This document shows positions 55,041 through 64,000 of a stretch of DNA of 64,000 bases, in pieces; position 1 is the stretch's first letter; every line of letters starts with the position of its first letter. The DNA comes from Duffyella gerundensis (GTDB taxonomy: Bacteria; Pseudomonadota; Gammaproteobacteria; Enterobacterales; Enterobacteriaceae). The position numbers and the translations under genes were made by a program. The stretch spans positions 3,134,915 through 3,198,914 of the forward strand of contig NZ_LN907827.1 of the NCBI RefSeq assembly GCF_001517405.1. Reading direction: 5' to 3'. The notes beneath the pieces were generated by a model. It was not told the DNA's origin and searched no databases. It saw only the letters and a list, made by a program, of their open reading frames with translations.

Positions 55041-55553
55041 ATGTTAACTAACGAAATGACCGGCAAACTGAACGAGCAGTTAAACCTCGAATTTTACTCC
55101 GCTAATCTCTACCTGCAGATGAGCGCATGGTGTGCCGACAAAGGCCTGGAAGGCGCCGCGGCGTTTCTGAAAGAGCATTCGCGTGAAGAGATGGAACACA
55201 TGCAGCGCCTGTTCGATTACCTCAGCGACACCGGCGCCATGCCGGTTATCGGCACCCTGAATGCACCGCCGGTATCGTTTAATTCGCTCGCCGAACTGTT
55301 TGAGCAGACCTACGAACATGAAAAGCTGGTGACCAGCAAAATCAACGAGCTGGCGCACGCGGCGATGATGTCACAGGATTACTCGACCTTTAACTTCCTG
55401 CAGTGGTACGTTTCCGAGCAGCACGAAGAAGAGAAACTGTTCAAAACCGTGCTGGATAAACTGGCGATGGTCGGCTCTTCCGGCAAAGGCCTGTTCCTGA
55501 TCGATAAAGATCTGGCGCGCATGAACGCCAACAGCCACGGCCCGTCAGCATAA
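55041..55553 (+). CDS. ftnA: Non-haem ferritin FtnA
   Basis: A 170-residue ferritin that stores iron as a ferric mineral in a 24-mer. Ferroxidase ligands are visible: Glu17 ([14 protein letters not shown]), Glu49-Glu50-xx-His53 ([10 protein letters not shown]), and later Glu residues in TYEHEKLV and [12 protein letters not shown]. The start at 55041 ([13 protein letters not shown]) matches other FtnA proteins; upstream codons to 54972 are not homologous. GGGTGACGGC precedes it. A strong terminator follows. Confidence 0.95.
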   Translation: MLTNEMTGKLNEQLNLEFYSANLYLQMSAWCADKGLEGAAAFLKEHSREEMEHMQRLFDYLSDTGAMPVIGTLNAPPVSFNSLAELFEQTYEHEKLVTSKINELAHAAMMSQDYSTFNFLQWYVSEQHEEEKLFKTVLDKLAMVGSSGKGLFLIDKDLARMNANSHGPSA

Positions 55554-55572
55554 CAACCGGTTCATAGCATCG

Positions 55573-55602
55573 CAAAAGGGCGCCTTTCGGCGCCCTTTTT
55601 GT
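55573..55602 (+). terminator. Terminator after ftnA
   Basis: AAAAGGGCGCC-tttc-GGCGCCCTTTTTG: an 8-bp GC stem with T run; the left A run allows it to work for the convergent GH31 gene too. Confidence 0.93.
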
Positions 55603-55615
55603 TGCGGCATTTTCG

Positions 55616-57976
55616 CTATGCCAGCGTGAAACGCCGACTTTCTTCGCCCTGCACACAGAGCGTACGCTGCTCGCCTGGCGGCAGCAGCAGTTCCAGTTCA
55701 CGCCACGCCGGACGGTAATCGCCCTGCTGCTCAAAATGGATATCGATACGCTCAGCGTCGCAACGTATTGTCCAGCGCAGCCACAGCGCATGACCGTCGC
55801 GCCAGCCGTGGCTTTCACCATCATCCTCAAACAGCATGCCGCAGCTTTCGCCCGCCGATAACGGCCAGATCGCCAGCTGACGCGTGGTATCCGCTATCGA
55901 AGCATCACAGCCGTAAGCGTTGCCCAGCGGCAAGGCGGCACCGGCGCGCACCAGCAGCGGCAGACGCTCCAGCGGGGCTTCCAGCGTAATCTGCTGACCA
56001 CCGGCAAACCACGTGCCGCTGTGCCAGTCATACCAGCCGTGCGGCTGTTCAGGCAGCCAGAGCGTGCGCTGGCGTGCGCCCTGCTCCACTACGCTGGCCA
56101 CCAGCAGATCGCGTCCCAGCAGAAACTCATCGTTCTCCTCAAAGGTGCGCGCATCATGCTCATGATCGAGGAAGGTCGGGCGCAGCATTGGCTCATCTTC
56201 GCTGCTCGCCAGCCAGAGCAGCGTATAGAGATAAGGCATCAGCCGGTAGCGCAGCCGAATCGCCTCGCGCACCGCAGGTGTTGCCGCCGGATACATCCAC
56301 GGCTCGTTGACCGTGGCGTCGTCGTTCCACGAGTGAATGGTAAAACGCGGGTGCATGACGCCATTTTGTACCCAGCGGATAAACAGCTCGGCATCGGGTT
56401 TATCGCCAGAAAAGCCACCGACATCGTGACCGACGTTATACAGCCCCGACAGACTCATGCCGATGCCCATACGCGTGTTGTAACGCAGCGTCTGCCAGTT
56501 GGTGCGGTTATCGCCGCTCCAGGTCTGCACATAGCGCTGCATACCGGCGCAGCCGGAACGCGAGATCAAATAGGGCCGCTTTTCCGGCGCAAAGCGCTGC
56601 TGCGCTTCCATCGAGGCGCGCATCATCAGCAGCGGCATAACCGGACGAATATGCTTGATGGCGATCTCATCACCAAAGCCGTGGCAGCGCGCCTCGCCGT
56701 CCCACACTTCATATTCGTTGTTGTCATTCCAGGTGGCGTCGATGCCCATTTCCAGCAGCTGGCTGGTAACATTCTCCTGCCACCAGCGCACGGTGGCCGG
56801 ATTGGTGAAATCGAGATGCGACCCTTCGTCATCCCAGAACACCGAGCGTTCCGGGCTGTCCTGCTCTGAATCGCGGATAAAAAGCCCCTGCTCCGCCACC
56901 TGCTGATAGCGCGGATGATCCTGCAACAAACAGGGTTTGATATTGGCGGCGAGCTTCAGCCCGGCGTCATGAAAGGCCTGGCTCATCGCCTGCGGCTGCG
57001 GCACCTTGCTGTAGTTCCAATTAAAAACGTAGCGCTTGTTGTTGATTGAGGTATATCCCGACGACAGCTGGAACGAATCGCAGGGGATTTGATGCTCGCG
57101 GCACAGTTCAATGAACTTCAGCAGCTGCTGCTGCGCATCGGGCGCATCGGTGTAATGCATGGTCGAGCCGCTGTAGCCCAGGCTCCACTTCGGCAGGAAC
57201 AGCGTGCGGCCGGTCAGGCGCACAAACGCCTTGGTGACGTCGAGCACACGCGGGCCGAGCAGCAACCAGTAGTCGAGATCGCCCGCTTCGGCGCGGTAAC
57301 GGCGATAGGCAGGATGGTAATTATCCAGCTCGTTGCCGAGATCAAACCAGCTGCTGCTCAGGTTGTCATAAAACAGGCCAAAGCTGGCGTTGCCGCGCTG
57401 GGTGATGGTGAACGGAATGTGCTTGTAGAGCGGATCGGTGCTGGCGGCGTTGTAGCCCATCGCATCGAGGTTGCGCATCTCAAAACGACGGCCGCCGCGG
57501 TTGAGATCGCCGCTCTTCTCGCCGAGGCCATAAAAGCGCTGATCGGCCTGGCGGCGCTGATAGTGCTCAACGCCGTTGCCCTGTGCGTCGAGCAGATAGG
57601 CGCCGGTATGCCGATCCTCTGCCAGCGGCTGCCAGTCGGTGCCATCGTGATATTCCCAGGCGAGCCACAGCGGCTGGTGCACGGTAACGCGCAGTCGGCC
57701 GCTGGTGAGTAGCAGTCGATCCTGCTGTTGCTCCAGCTGATAGCCGGGCGGTGTAAAGCCCGCCAGCGATTCACGGTCGCGCCCCTGCCACGGCACATCG
57801 TCTGCGGGCGCAATACTCCAGCTGCGCGGCAGATCCAGCACGCCCTCGCGTTTAATCAGCACGCGCATCACGCCGTCGCCCAATACGTACAGGCGGAACA
57901 GATGACGTCCATCCACCTTCAGTTCGATAAAAGCGTCGGTTTGCTGCGCCAGTTGCCACTGTTTTAAGGTTTTCAT
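55616..57976 (-). CDS. Glycoside hydrolase family 31 alpha-glycosidase
   Basis: A 786-residue GH31 enzyme. The nucleophile Asp is in the WNDNNE segment of GIDATWNDNNEYEVW (variant of WxDMNE), the acid/base Asp in WSGDNRTNWQ. The N-terminal beta-sandwich (YGLGEKSGDLNRGGRRFEMRNLDA) and a C-terminal beta domain are present. GH31 includes alpha-glucosidases and alpha-xylosidases; this branch cannot be assigned. There is no signal peptide, so it acts in the cytosol on an imported sugar. It overlaps the MFS gene by four bases (ATGA), forming a transport-hydrolysis operon. Confidence 0.9.
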   Translation of the reverse strand: MKTLKQWQLAQQTDAFIELKVDGRHLFRLYVLGDGVMRVLIKREGVLDLPRSWSIAPADDVPWQGRDRESLAGFTPPGYQLEQQQDRLLLTSGRLRVTVHQPLWLAWEYHDGTDWQPLAEDRHTGAYLLDAQGNGVEHYQRRQADQRFYGLGEKSGDLNRGGRRFEMRNLDAMGYNAASTDPLYKHIPFTITQRGNASFGLFYDNLSSSWFDLGNELDNYHPAYRRYRAEAGDLDYWLLLGPRVLDVTKAFVRLTGRTLFLPKWSLGYSGSTMHYTDAPDAQQQLLKFIELCREHQIPCDSFQLSSGYTSINNKRYVFNWNYSKVPQPQAMSQAFHDAGLKLAANIKPCLLQDHPRYQQVAEQGLFIRDSEQDSPERSVFWDDEGSHLDFTNPATVRWWQENVTSQLLEMGIDATWNDNNEYEVWDGEARCHGFGDEIAIKHIRPVMPLLMMRASMEAQQRFAPEKRPYLISRSGCAGMQRYVQTWSGDNRTNWQTLRYNTRMGIGMSLSGLYNVGHDVGGFSGDKPDAELFIRWVQNGVMHPRFTIHSWNDDATVNEPWMYPAATPAVREAIRLRYRLMPYLYTLLWLASSEDEPMLRPTFLDHEHDARTFEENDEFLLGRDLLVASVVEQGARQRTLWLPEQPHGWYDWHSGTWFAGGQQITLEAPLERLPLLVRAGAALPLGNAYGCDASIADTTRQLAIWPLSAGESCGMLFEDDGESHGWRDGHALWLRWTIRCDAERIDIHFEQQGDYRPAWRELELLLPPGEQRTLCVQGEESRRFTLA

Positions 57977-59292
57977 TGTGTCTTTCCTGAATCTTTAGCA
58001 GAGCGGCGATCGGCAATCCAGATCACCAGAAAAATGGCGCCGATAAGGTCAAAGAACCCCATTGCGATAAACAGTGGGTTGAAGCCCACGGTGTCGGCAG
58101 TGACGCCGATAATCAGCGAGAAGATAAAGCTGGCGATCCAGGCGCAGGAGCCGCGCATGCCGTTGACCGTCGCCATCTGGCCGCGATCGAACTTCTCCAC
58201 CACCAGCGCGCTGAGCATGCAGGAGATGATCTGATGGCCGAAACCGCCGATGGAGATCAGCGCGATCGCCAGATAAGGATCTTTTACCTGGGTCATCGCC
58301 GCCAGCGACAGCATCAGCACCGCGCCGGTCACCGAGCTGGCCACCACCGAGTTGACGCGCGTACAGCCAAACCAGCGGGTATAGAGTTTGGTCAGATAAC
58401 CGCTGGCGACGCTGCCGAGATCCGCCGCCAAAAACGGCAGCCAGGCGAACATCACGATCTGTTTCAGATCCATGCCGCGTTCGTTGGCGAGGTAGAGCGG
58501 CACCCAAAAGCTCAGCACTGCCCAGGCGGGCTCGGCGAGAAACGCCGGTAACGCAATGCCGTAAAAGCGTTTGTCTTTGCCGATGATTTTCAGCGCGCGG
58601 AAAAACGGCAGCCGCACCGCCGGTGGCTCGTTATCCTGGCTGATAAAGGCACGTTCTTCGTCGGAGAGGCGCGGATGCGTTTCCGGCGAATGATAGAGAA
58701 AGGCCCACAGCGCGACCCACACCAGACCAATAGCGCCGGAGAGCAGAAACGCGCCCTGCCAGCCAAAGCTGATGTGCGCCACATAGATAATCGGCGGGGC
58801 CAGCATGGCACCCAGCGAAAAGCCGACGCCCGCCCAGCCAGCGGCAATCGGCCGCTCTTTTTTCGGGAACCAGTCGCCAATCGCTTTGGCGTTAGCCGGG
58901 GTGGCCGCCGCTTCCGATGCACCCATGAAGAAGCGCAGGATCGCCAGCTGCAGCCAGCTTCCGGCACCGGCATGCAGCAGGCACATCAGCGACCAGAAAA
59001 TGGCGCAGATCAGAAAGCCCATTTTTAAACCAATGACATCAATCAGCCAGCCGCACACCGGCTGGAACAGCGTATAGGCGAGCTGAAACGCCGCCACCAC
59101 CCACGAATATTGCTCGGTGGTCATGTTCAGGCTGGTTTTCAGCTCCGGTGCCAGAATGCCGAGTGAATTACGGGTGATGTAGTTGACGGTAACGCCGAGC
59201 AAGAACAGCGCCAGCATCCACCAGCGCAGATTGCGAAAGATCCGCCGACTGGTCACCGCAGCGACCGGTTTAGTATTGCTATCCACGTGCAT
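57973..59292 (-). CDS. MFS transporter, anion:cation symporter family
   Basis: A 439-residue transporter with 12 predicted helices. LGVTVNYITRNSLGILAPELKTSLNMTTEQYSWVVAAFQLAYTLFQPVCGWLIDVIG is the typical first pair of helices of the ACS family (hexuronate/galactonate-type), followed by the loop DWFPKKERPIAAGWAG. Members carry sugar acids and related compounds with protons. The start at 59292 (MHVDSNTKPVAAV) has GGAG eight bases upstream. It is the first gene of the operon with GH31 and divergent from a LacI regulator, so its substrate should be the GH31 substrate or a related glycoside. Confidence 0.9.
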   Translation of the reverse strand: MHVDSNTKPVAAVTSRRIFRNLRWWMLALFLLGVTVNYITRNSLGILAPELKTSLNMTTEQYSWVVAAFQLAYTLFQPVCGWLIDVIGLKMGFLICAIFWSLMCLLHAGAGSWLQLAILRFFMGASEAAATPANAKAIGDWFPKKERPIAAGWAGVGFSLGAMLAPPIIYVAHISFGWQGAFLLSGAIGLVWVALWAFLYHSPETHPRLSDEERAFISQDNEPPAVRLPFFRALKIIGKDKRFYGIALPAFLAEPAWAVLSFWVPLYLANERGMDLKQIVMFAWLPFLAADLGSVASGYLTKLYTRWFGCTRVNSVVASSVTGAVLMLSLAAMTQVKDPYLAIALISIGGFGHQIISCMLSALVVEKFDRGQMATVNGMRGSCAWIASFIFSLIIGVTADTVGFNPLFIAMGFFDLIGAIFLVIWIADRRSAKDSGKTQ

Positions 59293-59494
59293 GTTTCTGC
59301 TCCACATGTTGCCCGGCAACCGCCAGGACGAAGGGGTTCATCTGTTCGAGGATGAGGGGAAAAACGTGACCTGCTGTGAAGCTAATCAAGGCAAAAACGT
59401 GGGTACAGCCACTTTTTTGAAAACTTTTACATGGGACACTATCGCGCCGGAGGTCAACGGGAATGCAGACCGTTATGACGTGGCTTTCTGCATA

Positions 59495-59510
59495 ATGAAA
59501 AATTTTTCAT
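59495..59510. promoter_or_regulatory. Perfect palindrome upstream of the LacI-type gene
   Basis: ATGAAAAATTTTTCAT is a perfect 16-bp palindrome 25 bases before the regulator ATG, in the region divergent to the MFS gene. It lacks the central CG typical of LacI-family operators, so it may be an operator variant or an overlapping promoter feature. Confidence 0.4.
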
Positions 59511-59535
59511 GGCGTAATATGCGTGGGATCACAAA

Positions 59536-60597
59536 ATGAAAGGAAAGCTCAATATCAGGGAAATTGCGGCGCAGGCGGGCCTGTCGATTGCCACCGTGTC
59601 GCGCGTGCTGGCGGGCAAAGCGAACACCCGTGCCGCCACCCGCGAAAAAGTGCTGGCCATCGCCCGGCAGCACGGTGTCATGGAGAACCTCACCGCTGGC
59701 CGCCTGCTGCTGAATAATCTGGTGGTGTTTGCGCCGCCGCGCGCCTTTGATCAGCGTACGGATATCTTCTACTACAAGGTGATTCAGGGCATTCATCAGG
59801 CGCTGAACCATCACGATGTGCGCGTGCGCTACTGCGGTATTGATGAGCTGGACAGCGACGCCGCGCTGTTTCTGGAAAAGATGCACCAGCCGGAAACCGA
59901 CGCGGCGATCATCGTGGGCATTGATGACCGACATATTCATCAGCTGGCGGCCGAGCTGAACAAGCCGTGCGTGCTGATTAACTGCCTCGATCAGCGCATG
60001 CGGTTGCCCGCCGTGTCGCCCGATCATCAGCTGATCGGCCATTTTTCCGCTAACTATCTGTTTGAGCAGGGACATCGCCAGCTGCTGACCCTGCACTGCC
60101 TGCGCCGTTACACCATGGCGCAGCGGCTGGCGGGCGTGCGTGACGCCTGGCGCGCCAACAATCTCTACATGGATGAGCGCCGCCATCTGCTGACCGCCGA
60201 GGGCTTTGGCAGTGCCGAGGCGGAGCAGCGGGTTAGCGCCTGGCTACAGCGTACGCCAGCCAACAAGCGGCCAACGGCGATCCTCGCCGGTGGCGATTTT
60301 ATGGCGATGGGCGCCATGAGCGCGCTGCAAAATGCCGGCCTGCGCGTGCCGCAGGATATCTCGGTCATGAGCATGGATGGCTTCAACCTGGCGGCGATTC
60401 ACGATATCGCCCTGACCTCGGTACACGTGCCGCGCAACGAACTGGGCAGTGAGGCGGTGCGCGTGCTACAACAGCGGCTGCTCAACCCCGACGGCCCGTG
60501 CGGCAACCTGCTGCTCGCCGGTCGGCTGGTGAACGGCGAAACGGTGCGCCGCCTGCGTCAGCAGGCGCCGGTGCGTCAGGAAGGACTGTACGAATAG
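59536..60597 (+). CDS. LacI family transcriptional regulator
   Basis: A 353-residue regulator with an N-terminal helix-turn-helix (LNIREIAAQAGLSIATVSRVLAGKANTRAATREKVLAIARQHG) and a periplasmic-binding-protein-like ligand domain (DGFNLAAIHDIALTSVHVPRNELG near the end). The hinge is short and basic. Divergent from the MFS-GH31 operon, the probable target. The ligand is likely a sugar. It is convergent with the XRE gene, 7 bases between stop codons. Confidence 0.9.
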   Translation: MKGKLNIREIAAQAGLSIATVSRVLAGKANTRAATREKVLAIARQHGVMENLTAGRLLLNNLVVFAPPRAFDQRTDIFYYKVIQGIHQALNHHDVRVRYCGIDELDSDAALFLEKMHQPETDAAIIVGIDDRHIHQLAAELNKPCVLINCLDQRMRLPAVSPDHQLIGHFSANYLFEQGHRQLLTLHCLRRYTMAQRLAGVRDAWRANNLYMDERRHLLTAEGFGSAEAEQRVSAWLQRTPANKRPTAILAGGDFMAMGAMSALQNAGLRVPQDISVMSMDGFNLAAIHDIALTSVHVPRNELGSEAVRVLQQRLLNPDGPCGNLLLAGRLVNGETVRRLRQQAPVRQEGLYE

Positions 60598-60604
60598 CGC
60601 GGCG

Positions 60605-60892
60605 CTACAGGTGAAAAATACGCCCGCTGCCATCGGGCAGTTCAACCGTGATGCTCAGTTTGCCGCCCAGCGCCTCAACGTAACGCTTCAGGGTATCAAG
60701 CTTGATTTCGTTGCCGCGCTGCTCAATTTGCGCCACCGCAGGCTGGCTGATGCCCATGCCTTCGGCGACGTTTTTTTGTGACAGGTGCAGCTCTTCACGC
60801 AGCTTTTGCAGGCCAGGCTGCAACAGCATCGCCTCTGCCATATCCTGAATCAGCATCTTCCCTTCCGGCATCGCATTAGTTTCCGTTTTCAT
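60605..60892 (-). CDS. XRE family helix-turn-helix protein, HigA-like
   Basis: A 95-residue protein with a Cro/C1-type helix-turn-helix (LREELHLSQKNVAEGMGISQPAVAQIEQRGNEIKLDTLKRYVEALGG) and a C-terminal tail with a beta strand (KLSITVELPDGSGRIFHL). This is the layout of HigA-like antitoxins, but no HigB/RelE-like toxin is next to it. GAGGG lies five bases before the ATG, in the gap to the upstream PAS-GGDEF-EAL gene. Only 15 bases separate the two genes, so they are probably co-transcribed and the XRE protein may regulate that operon. Confidence 0.85.
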   Translation of the reverse strand: MKTETNAMPEGKMLIQDMAEAMLLQPGLQKLREELHLSQKNVAEGMGISQPAVAQIEQRGNEIKLDTLKRYVEALGGKLSITVELPDGSGRIFHL

Positions 60893-60907
60893 CTTTACCC
60901 TCAGTGG

Positions 60908-63799
60908 TCATATCGATGGCAGCAGGCTTCCGCCCTGTAGCCAGCATTGTTGTTCCAGACTCTCCAGCCGCAGTTCCGACGGCTGCGGTCGACCAAAAAA
61001 GTAGCCCTGAAACAGCGTGCAGCCCTCTTCGCGCAGCTTGAGGAACTGTTCGCTGCTTTCCACGCCTTCGGCGGTGATCTGAATATCCAGACTACGGCTC
61101 ATGCCGGTGATGGCGCGAATGATCGCCAGCGCCTCACGGCTGTCACCCATGTCGTTGATAAACGACTTGTCGATTTTGATTTTGTCGAAGGGAAACGAGC
61201 GCAGGTAGCTGAGCGATGAATAGCCGGTGCCAAAATCATCCAGCGCGATCATCACGCCCAGCGCCTTGAGGTTTTGTAGGGTGCGAATGTTGCCGAGCGA
61301 ATCGTCCAGCAGCACCGATTCGGTGATCTCAACCTCCAGCCGGTGCGGGCTCAGGCCGGAATCGCGCAGCGCCGCTTCCACCGTTGACACCAGCGAGCTG
61401 TTTTTAAACTGCATCGGCGACAGGTTCACCGAAATGGTCTGCTCGCCCGCCCAGCTCACCGCTTCGCGGCACGCCTCATACAGCGCGTAGGCGCCCAGCA
61501 TATGAATCAGCCCGGTCTCTTCAGCGATGGGAATAAAGTCGTTGGGCATAATCAGCCCTTTAACCGGATGGTGCCAGCGCATCAGCGCTTCATAGCCGAG
61601 AATATTAGTATGTTCGGCGTCAGTAATGGGTTGATAATAGAGCTTAAGTTGCTTGTTGGTGATCGCTTCGCGCAGGTCGTTTTCGATGATGCGCCGCGTG
61701 CGGGCCGCGTCATCCATCGCCAGCGTAAAATGTTCATAGCGGTTGCGGCCATTGCGCTTAGCCTCATACAGCGCCATGTCGGCACAGCGCAGCAGATGTT
61801 CCGGTGAACCGATCGCGCTGCTGGCCAGCGCAATGCCAACGCTCAGCCCCACCGTCAGATTATGCCCTTCGATGTTAACCGGTGGCCGAATCGCTTCAAT
61901 CAGGCGCGATGCCAGCGCGCTCGCCTCATCCAGCTTATCCAGCCCCGGCAGCACAATGGCAAACTCATCGCCGCCGATGCGTGCCAGCGTATCGCTGTCG
62001 CGGATCACGCCGCGCAGCCGTTTTGCGACCGATCGCAACAGTTCGTCGCCAATCTGGTGGCCCAGCGCATCATTCACATTTTTGAAGTTGTCGAGATCGA
62101 GGCACAGCACCGCCAGCAGCTTGTGATGCTGGGCATCGGTGCGCAGCGCCTCGCTGAGTCGCTGACGGAACAGCACGCGGTTCGGCAGGCTGGTGAGATT
62201 ATCGTGGTGCGCCATATGACGAATGCGTGCGTCGACTTCCCGCTGATCGGTCACGTCTTCGACAATCAGCATGACGTAGTCCTGACGTGCATCCTCGCCT
62301 TTGATGGTGGTGGCGCGCGAATGCAGAATGCGTTCACCGGTCGAGGTGGTGAGTAACTGCTCACACTGATGCACGCCTTCGGTACGCAAGGCGATATCCG
62401 CTAAATCGTTGAAGTAGTCGCTCAGCTCGGGCGACATACAATCCTGCGGACGACGATGCTGAAACTGCGCTTTGGTGGTGCCGAACAGCTGTTCTGCTTT
62501 GTCATTGATCAGCAGAATTTCGCGTGAAATAGCGTCTTCCACAATCACGCAGGAAGGTATATTGCTGATGATGTTATCAAGAAAGTTCGACAGCGATTCC
62601 ATCTGCGCGCTCTGCGCTTCTGCCAGATCTTTCGCACGCAGCAGTTGCTGTTCATGCTCGCGCTTTTCCGTCACGTCGCGGGTGATTTTAGCGTAGCCAA
62701 TCAGCTTACCGTTATCGTCATGAATGGCGTCGATCACCACATGTGCCCAGAACGCGCTGCCATCTTTACGGTAACGCCAGCCTTCGTCCTCGAAACGGCC
62801 AGAGGTGAACGCTACGTGAAGATTGGCCTCCGGCGTTTTCTCCAGGCGCTCCTGCCCGCTATAAAACACGGAAAAATGTTTGTTGAGAATTTCGCTGGCG
62901 AGATAGCCTTTTGCCCGCTGGGCACCGGCGTTCCAGTTCACCACCCGGCCCTGCAGATCCAGCATATAAATCGCGTAATCGGTGACCCCTTCCACCAGCA
63001 GACGGAATTTGGTCTCCTGTTCGCGTCGTTCGCGCTCCACGCGCTGTTGTTCGGTGCAGTCACGGGTGATTTTGGCGTAGCCAATCAGCTGGCCGCTCTC
63101 GTCACGAATGGCGTCGATGATCACGTGCGCCCAGAAGGTGGTGCCATCTTTGCGATAGCGCCAGCCCTCATCTTCAAAGCGGCCGGTACGCCAGGCGGTT
63201 TGCAGATTGCGTTCTGGCAAATAGGTCAGCCGATCCTGCATGCTGTAAAAAATACCGAAATGCTTGCCGATCACCTCTTCAGCCACATAGCCTTTGGCGC
63301 GCTGCGCACCGGCATTCCAGTTCACCACCAGCCCATCCTGATCGAGCATGTAGATGGCGTAATCGGTGACGCCTTCCACCAGCAGGCGGAACTTCGCCTC
63401 CTGTTCGCGCACTTTGCGCTCCGCTTCCTGCGCCTGCGTGCGGTCGCGGGTAATCTTGGCAAAGCCGATCAGCTTGCCACCGTCGTCATGCACGGCGTCG
63501 ATCACCACATGTGCCCAGAAGGCGCTGCCATCTTTGCGCAGCCGCCAGCCTTCAGTTTCAAAACGCCCGGTTTCGCGGGCGATGCTTAAGCCGCGCTGCG
63601 GCATGCCTTTATCGCGATCTTCCTGGGTATAAAATTGCGCAAAATTTTTGCCCACGATCTCCTCGGGCGTGTAGCCCTTGGCCCGTTGCGCGCCGGCATT
63701 CCAGTTGGCCACGGTGCCATCCGGCATAAGCATATAAATGGCGTAATCCACTACGCTTTGCACCAGCAATCGATACAAAATATCGTCGTTGTTATTCAT
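60908..63799 (-). CDS. PAS-GGDEF-EAL cyclic di-GMP signalling protein
   Basis: A 963-residue cytoplasmic protein. Three almost identical PAS domains (about residues 5-125, 130-250, 260-375) share the blocks DYAIYML, NWNAGAQRAKGY, FEDEGWRYRKDG and FWAHVVIDA; a fourth, different PAS spans about 395-510. Then comes a GGDEF domain with RIGGDEF intact and an EAL domain starting YEALMRW with DDFGTGYSSLSYL. Both catalytic domains look active, so it may make or break cyclic di-GMP. The ATG at 63799 (MNNNDDILYRLL) fits the domain edge; the frame stays open to an ATG at 63913, which would add 38 residues. It heads a two-gene unit with the XRE protein. Confidence 0.9.
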   Translation of the reverse strand: MNNNDDILYRLLVQSVVDYAIYMLMPDGTVANWNAGAQRAKGYTPEEIVGKNFAQFYTQEDRDKGMPQRGLSIARETGRFETEGWRLRKDGSAFWAHVVIDAVHDDGGKLIGFAKITRDRTQAQEAERKVREQEAKFRLLVEGVTDYAIYMLDQDGLVVNWNAGAQRAKGYVAEEVIGKHFGIFYSMQDRLTYLPERNLQTAWRTGRFEDEGWRYRKDGTTFWAHVIIDAIRDESGQLIGYAKITRDCTEQQRVERERREQETKFRLLVEGVTDYAIYMLDLQGRVVNWNAGAQRAKGYLASEILNKHFSVFYSGQERLEKTPEANLHVAFTSGRFEDEGWRYRKDGSAFWAHVVIDAIHDDNGKLIGYAKITRDVTEKREHEQQLLRAKDLAEAQSAQMESLSNFLDNIISNIPSCVIVEDAISREILLINDKAEQLFGTTKAQFQHRRPQDCMSPELSDYFNDLADIALRTEGVHQCEQLLTTSTGERILHSRATTIKGEDARQDYVMLIVEDVTDQREVDARIRHMAHHDNLTSLPNRVLFRQRLSEALRTDAQHHKLLAVLCLDLDNFKNVNDALGHQIGDELLRSVAKRLRGVIRDSDTLARIGGDEFAIVLPGLDKLDEASALASRLIEAIRPPVNIEGHNLTVGLSVGIALASSAIGSPEHLLRCADMALYEAKRNGRNRYEHFTLAMDDAARTRRIIENDLREAITNKQLKLYYQPITDAEHTNILGYEALMRWHHPVKGLIMPNDFIPIAEETGLIHMLGAYALYEACREAVSWAGEQTISVNLSPMQFKNSSLVSTVEAALRDSGLSPHRLEVEITESVLLDDSLGNIRTLQNLKALGVMIALDDFGTGYSSLSYLRSFPFDKIKIDKSFINDMGDSREALAIIRAITGMSRSLDIQITAEGVESSEQFLKLREEGCTLFQGYFFGRPQPSELRLESLEQQCWLQGGSLLPSI

Positions 63800-64000
63800 T
63801 CTGATTTGCCTGTCATCGTGCTGTGTGTTGACTCGCCGGAAAAGGTCCAGCGATAACTCGGCCTGGTTGTTCAGCGCGGCGCTGAACAGAGGTTGCTGAC
63901 ACATGATTATCACGTCTTACATAGAGAGTTTATCGGCAACAGCGAGGAAATATTCAGCCAACCGGCATCATGCCAGCGCTTTTTTGCCTGCCGCCGCGCC

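Overview
This window looks like the chromosome of an enterobacterium, most likely Erwiniaceae (a Pantoea, Erwinia or Mixta relative). The left end carries the Escherichia coli-like run yggS(end)-yggT-rdgB-hemW, yggN, yggL-trmB, mutY-yggX-mltC followed by speC, without the yggU, yggM, ansB and nupG genes that E. coli has there. A tRNA-Phe gene, which in E. coli lies close to speC, is found about 35 kb further on. The genus is an inference from gene order and protein similarity recalled from memory.

Layout. 0-6.9 kb: nucleotide-pool sanitation, haem chaperone, tRNA methylation, base-excision repair and murein turnover. 7.9-13 kb: a PEP-hydrolase-like/Tm-1-like pair with a divergent TetR regulator, then ornithine decarboxylase speC. 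14-20.5 kb: CinA-like protein, YdeP-type molybdoenzyme, dienelactone hydrolase, a small SelT/W/H-family redox protein, a XenA-type ene-reductase and an AraC regulator. 20.6-26.8 kb: a CIO-type cytochrome bd operon with a DUF2474 small subunit, yqjH-yqjI and a PiT phosphate transporter. 28.3-34.4 kb: a tightly overlapping minus-strand operon of formate dehydrogenase alpha, DUF1641, a second cytochrome bd pair and DUF1272. 34.7-36.7 kb: Mn-catalase-yciE-yciF stress cluster. 37-44.4 kb: metallo-beta-lactamase-fold hydrolase, a three-subunit molybdenum aldehyde oxidoreductase, and its XdhC- and MocA-like maturation factors on the other strand. 44.7-49.2 kb: acuI, a small unknown, an orphan periplasmic binding protein, a LysR gene broken by an amber codon, and an SRPBCC protein. 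49.2-49.6 kb: tRNA-Phe with duplicated 3' ends and terminators. 49.8-64 kb: soluble PAS chemotaxis transducer, omptin, stand-alone PBP2 paralogue, VOC protein, ferritin, a LacI-controlled GH31/MFS sugar locus, and an XRE gene coupled to a large PAS-GGDEF-EAL protein.

The most unusual content is non-coding. Four intergenic loci (6.9-7.85, 13.66-14.04, 26.98-28.3 and 41.8-42.9 kb) carry seven copies of a roughly 300-500 bp structured element that I do not recognise. Each copy has fixed sequence blocks separated by hairpins whose two arms change together between copies, next to arrays of perfect 7-bp repeats. Three loci hold two copies head to head, always one of type A and one of type B. In six of seven copies the outer end abuts a stop codon. 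Two type-A copies 15 kb apart are nearly identical and inverted, so they could flip the segment holding the formate dehydrogenase, oxidase, catalase and aldehyde oxidoreductase genes.

The gene content as a whole suggests a facultative aerobe with redundant quinol oxidases, several molybdenum enzymes and strong oxidative-stress defences. No complete prophage, transposase or CRISPR array was seen.
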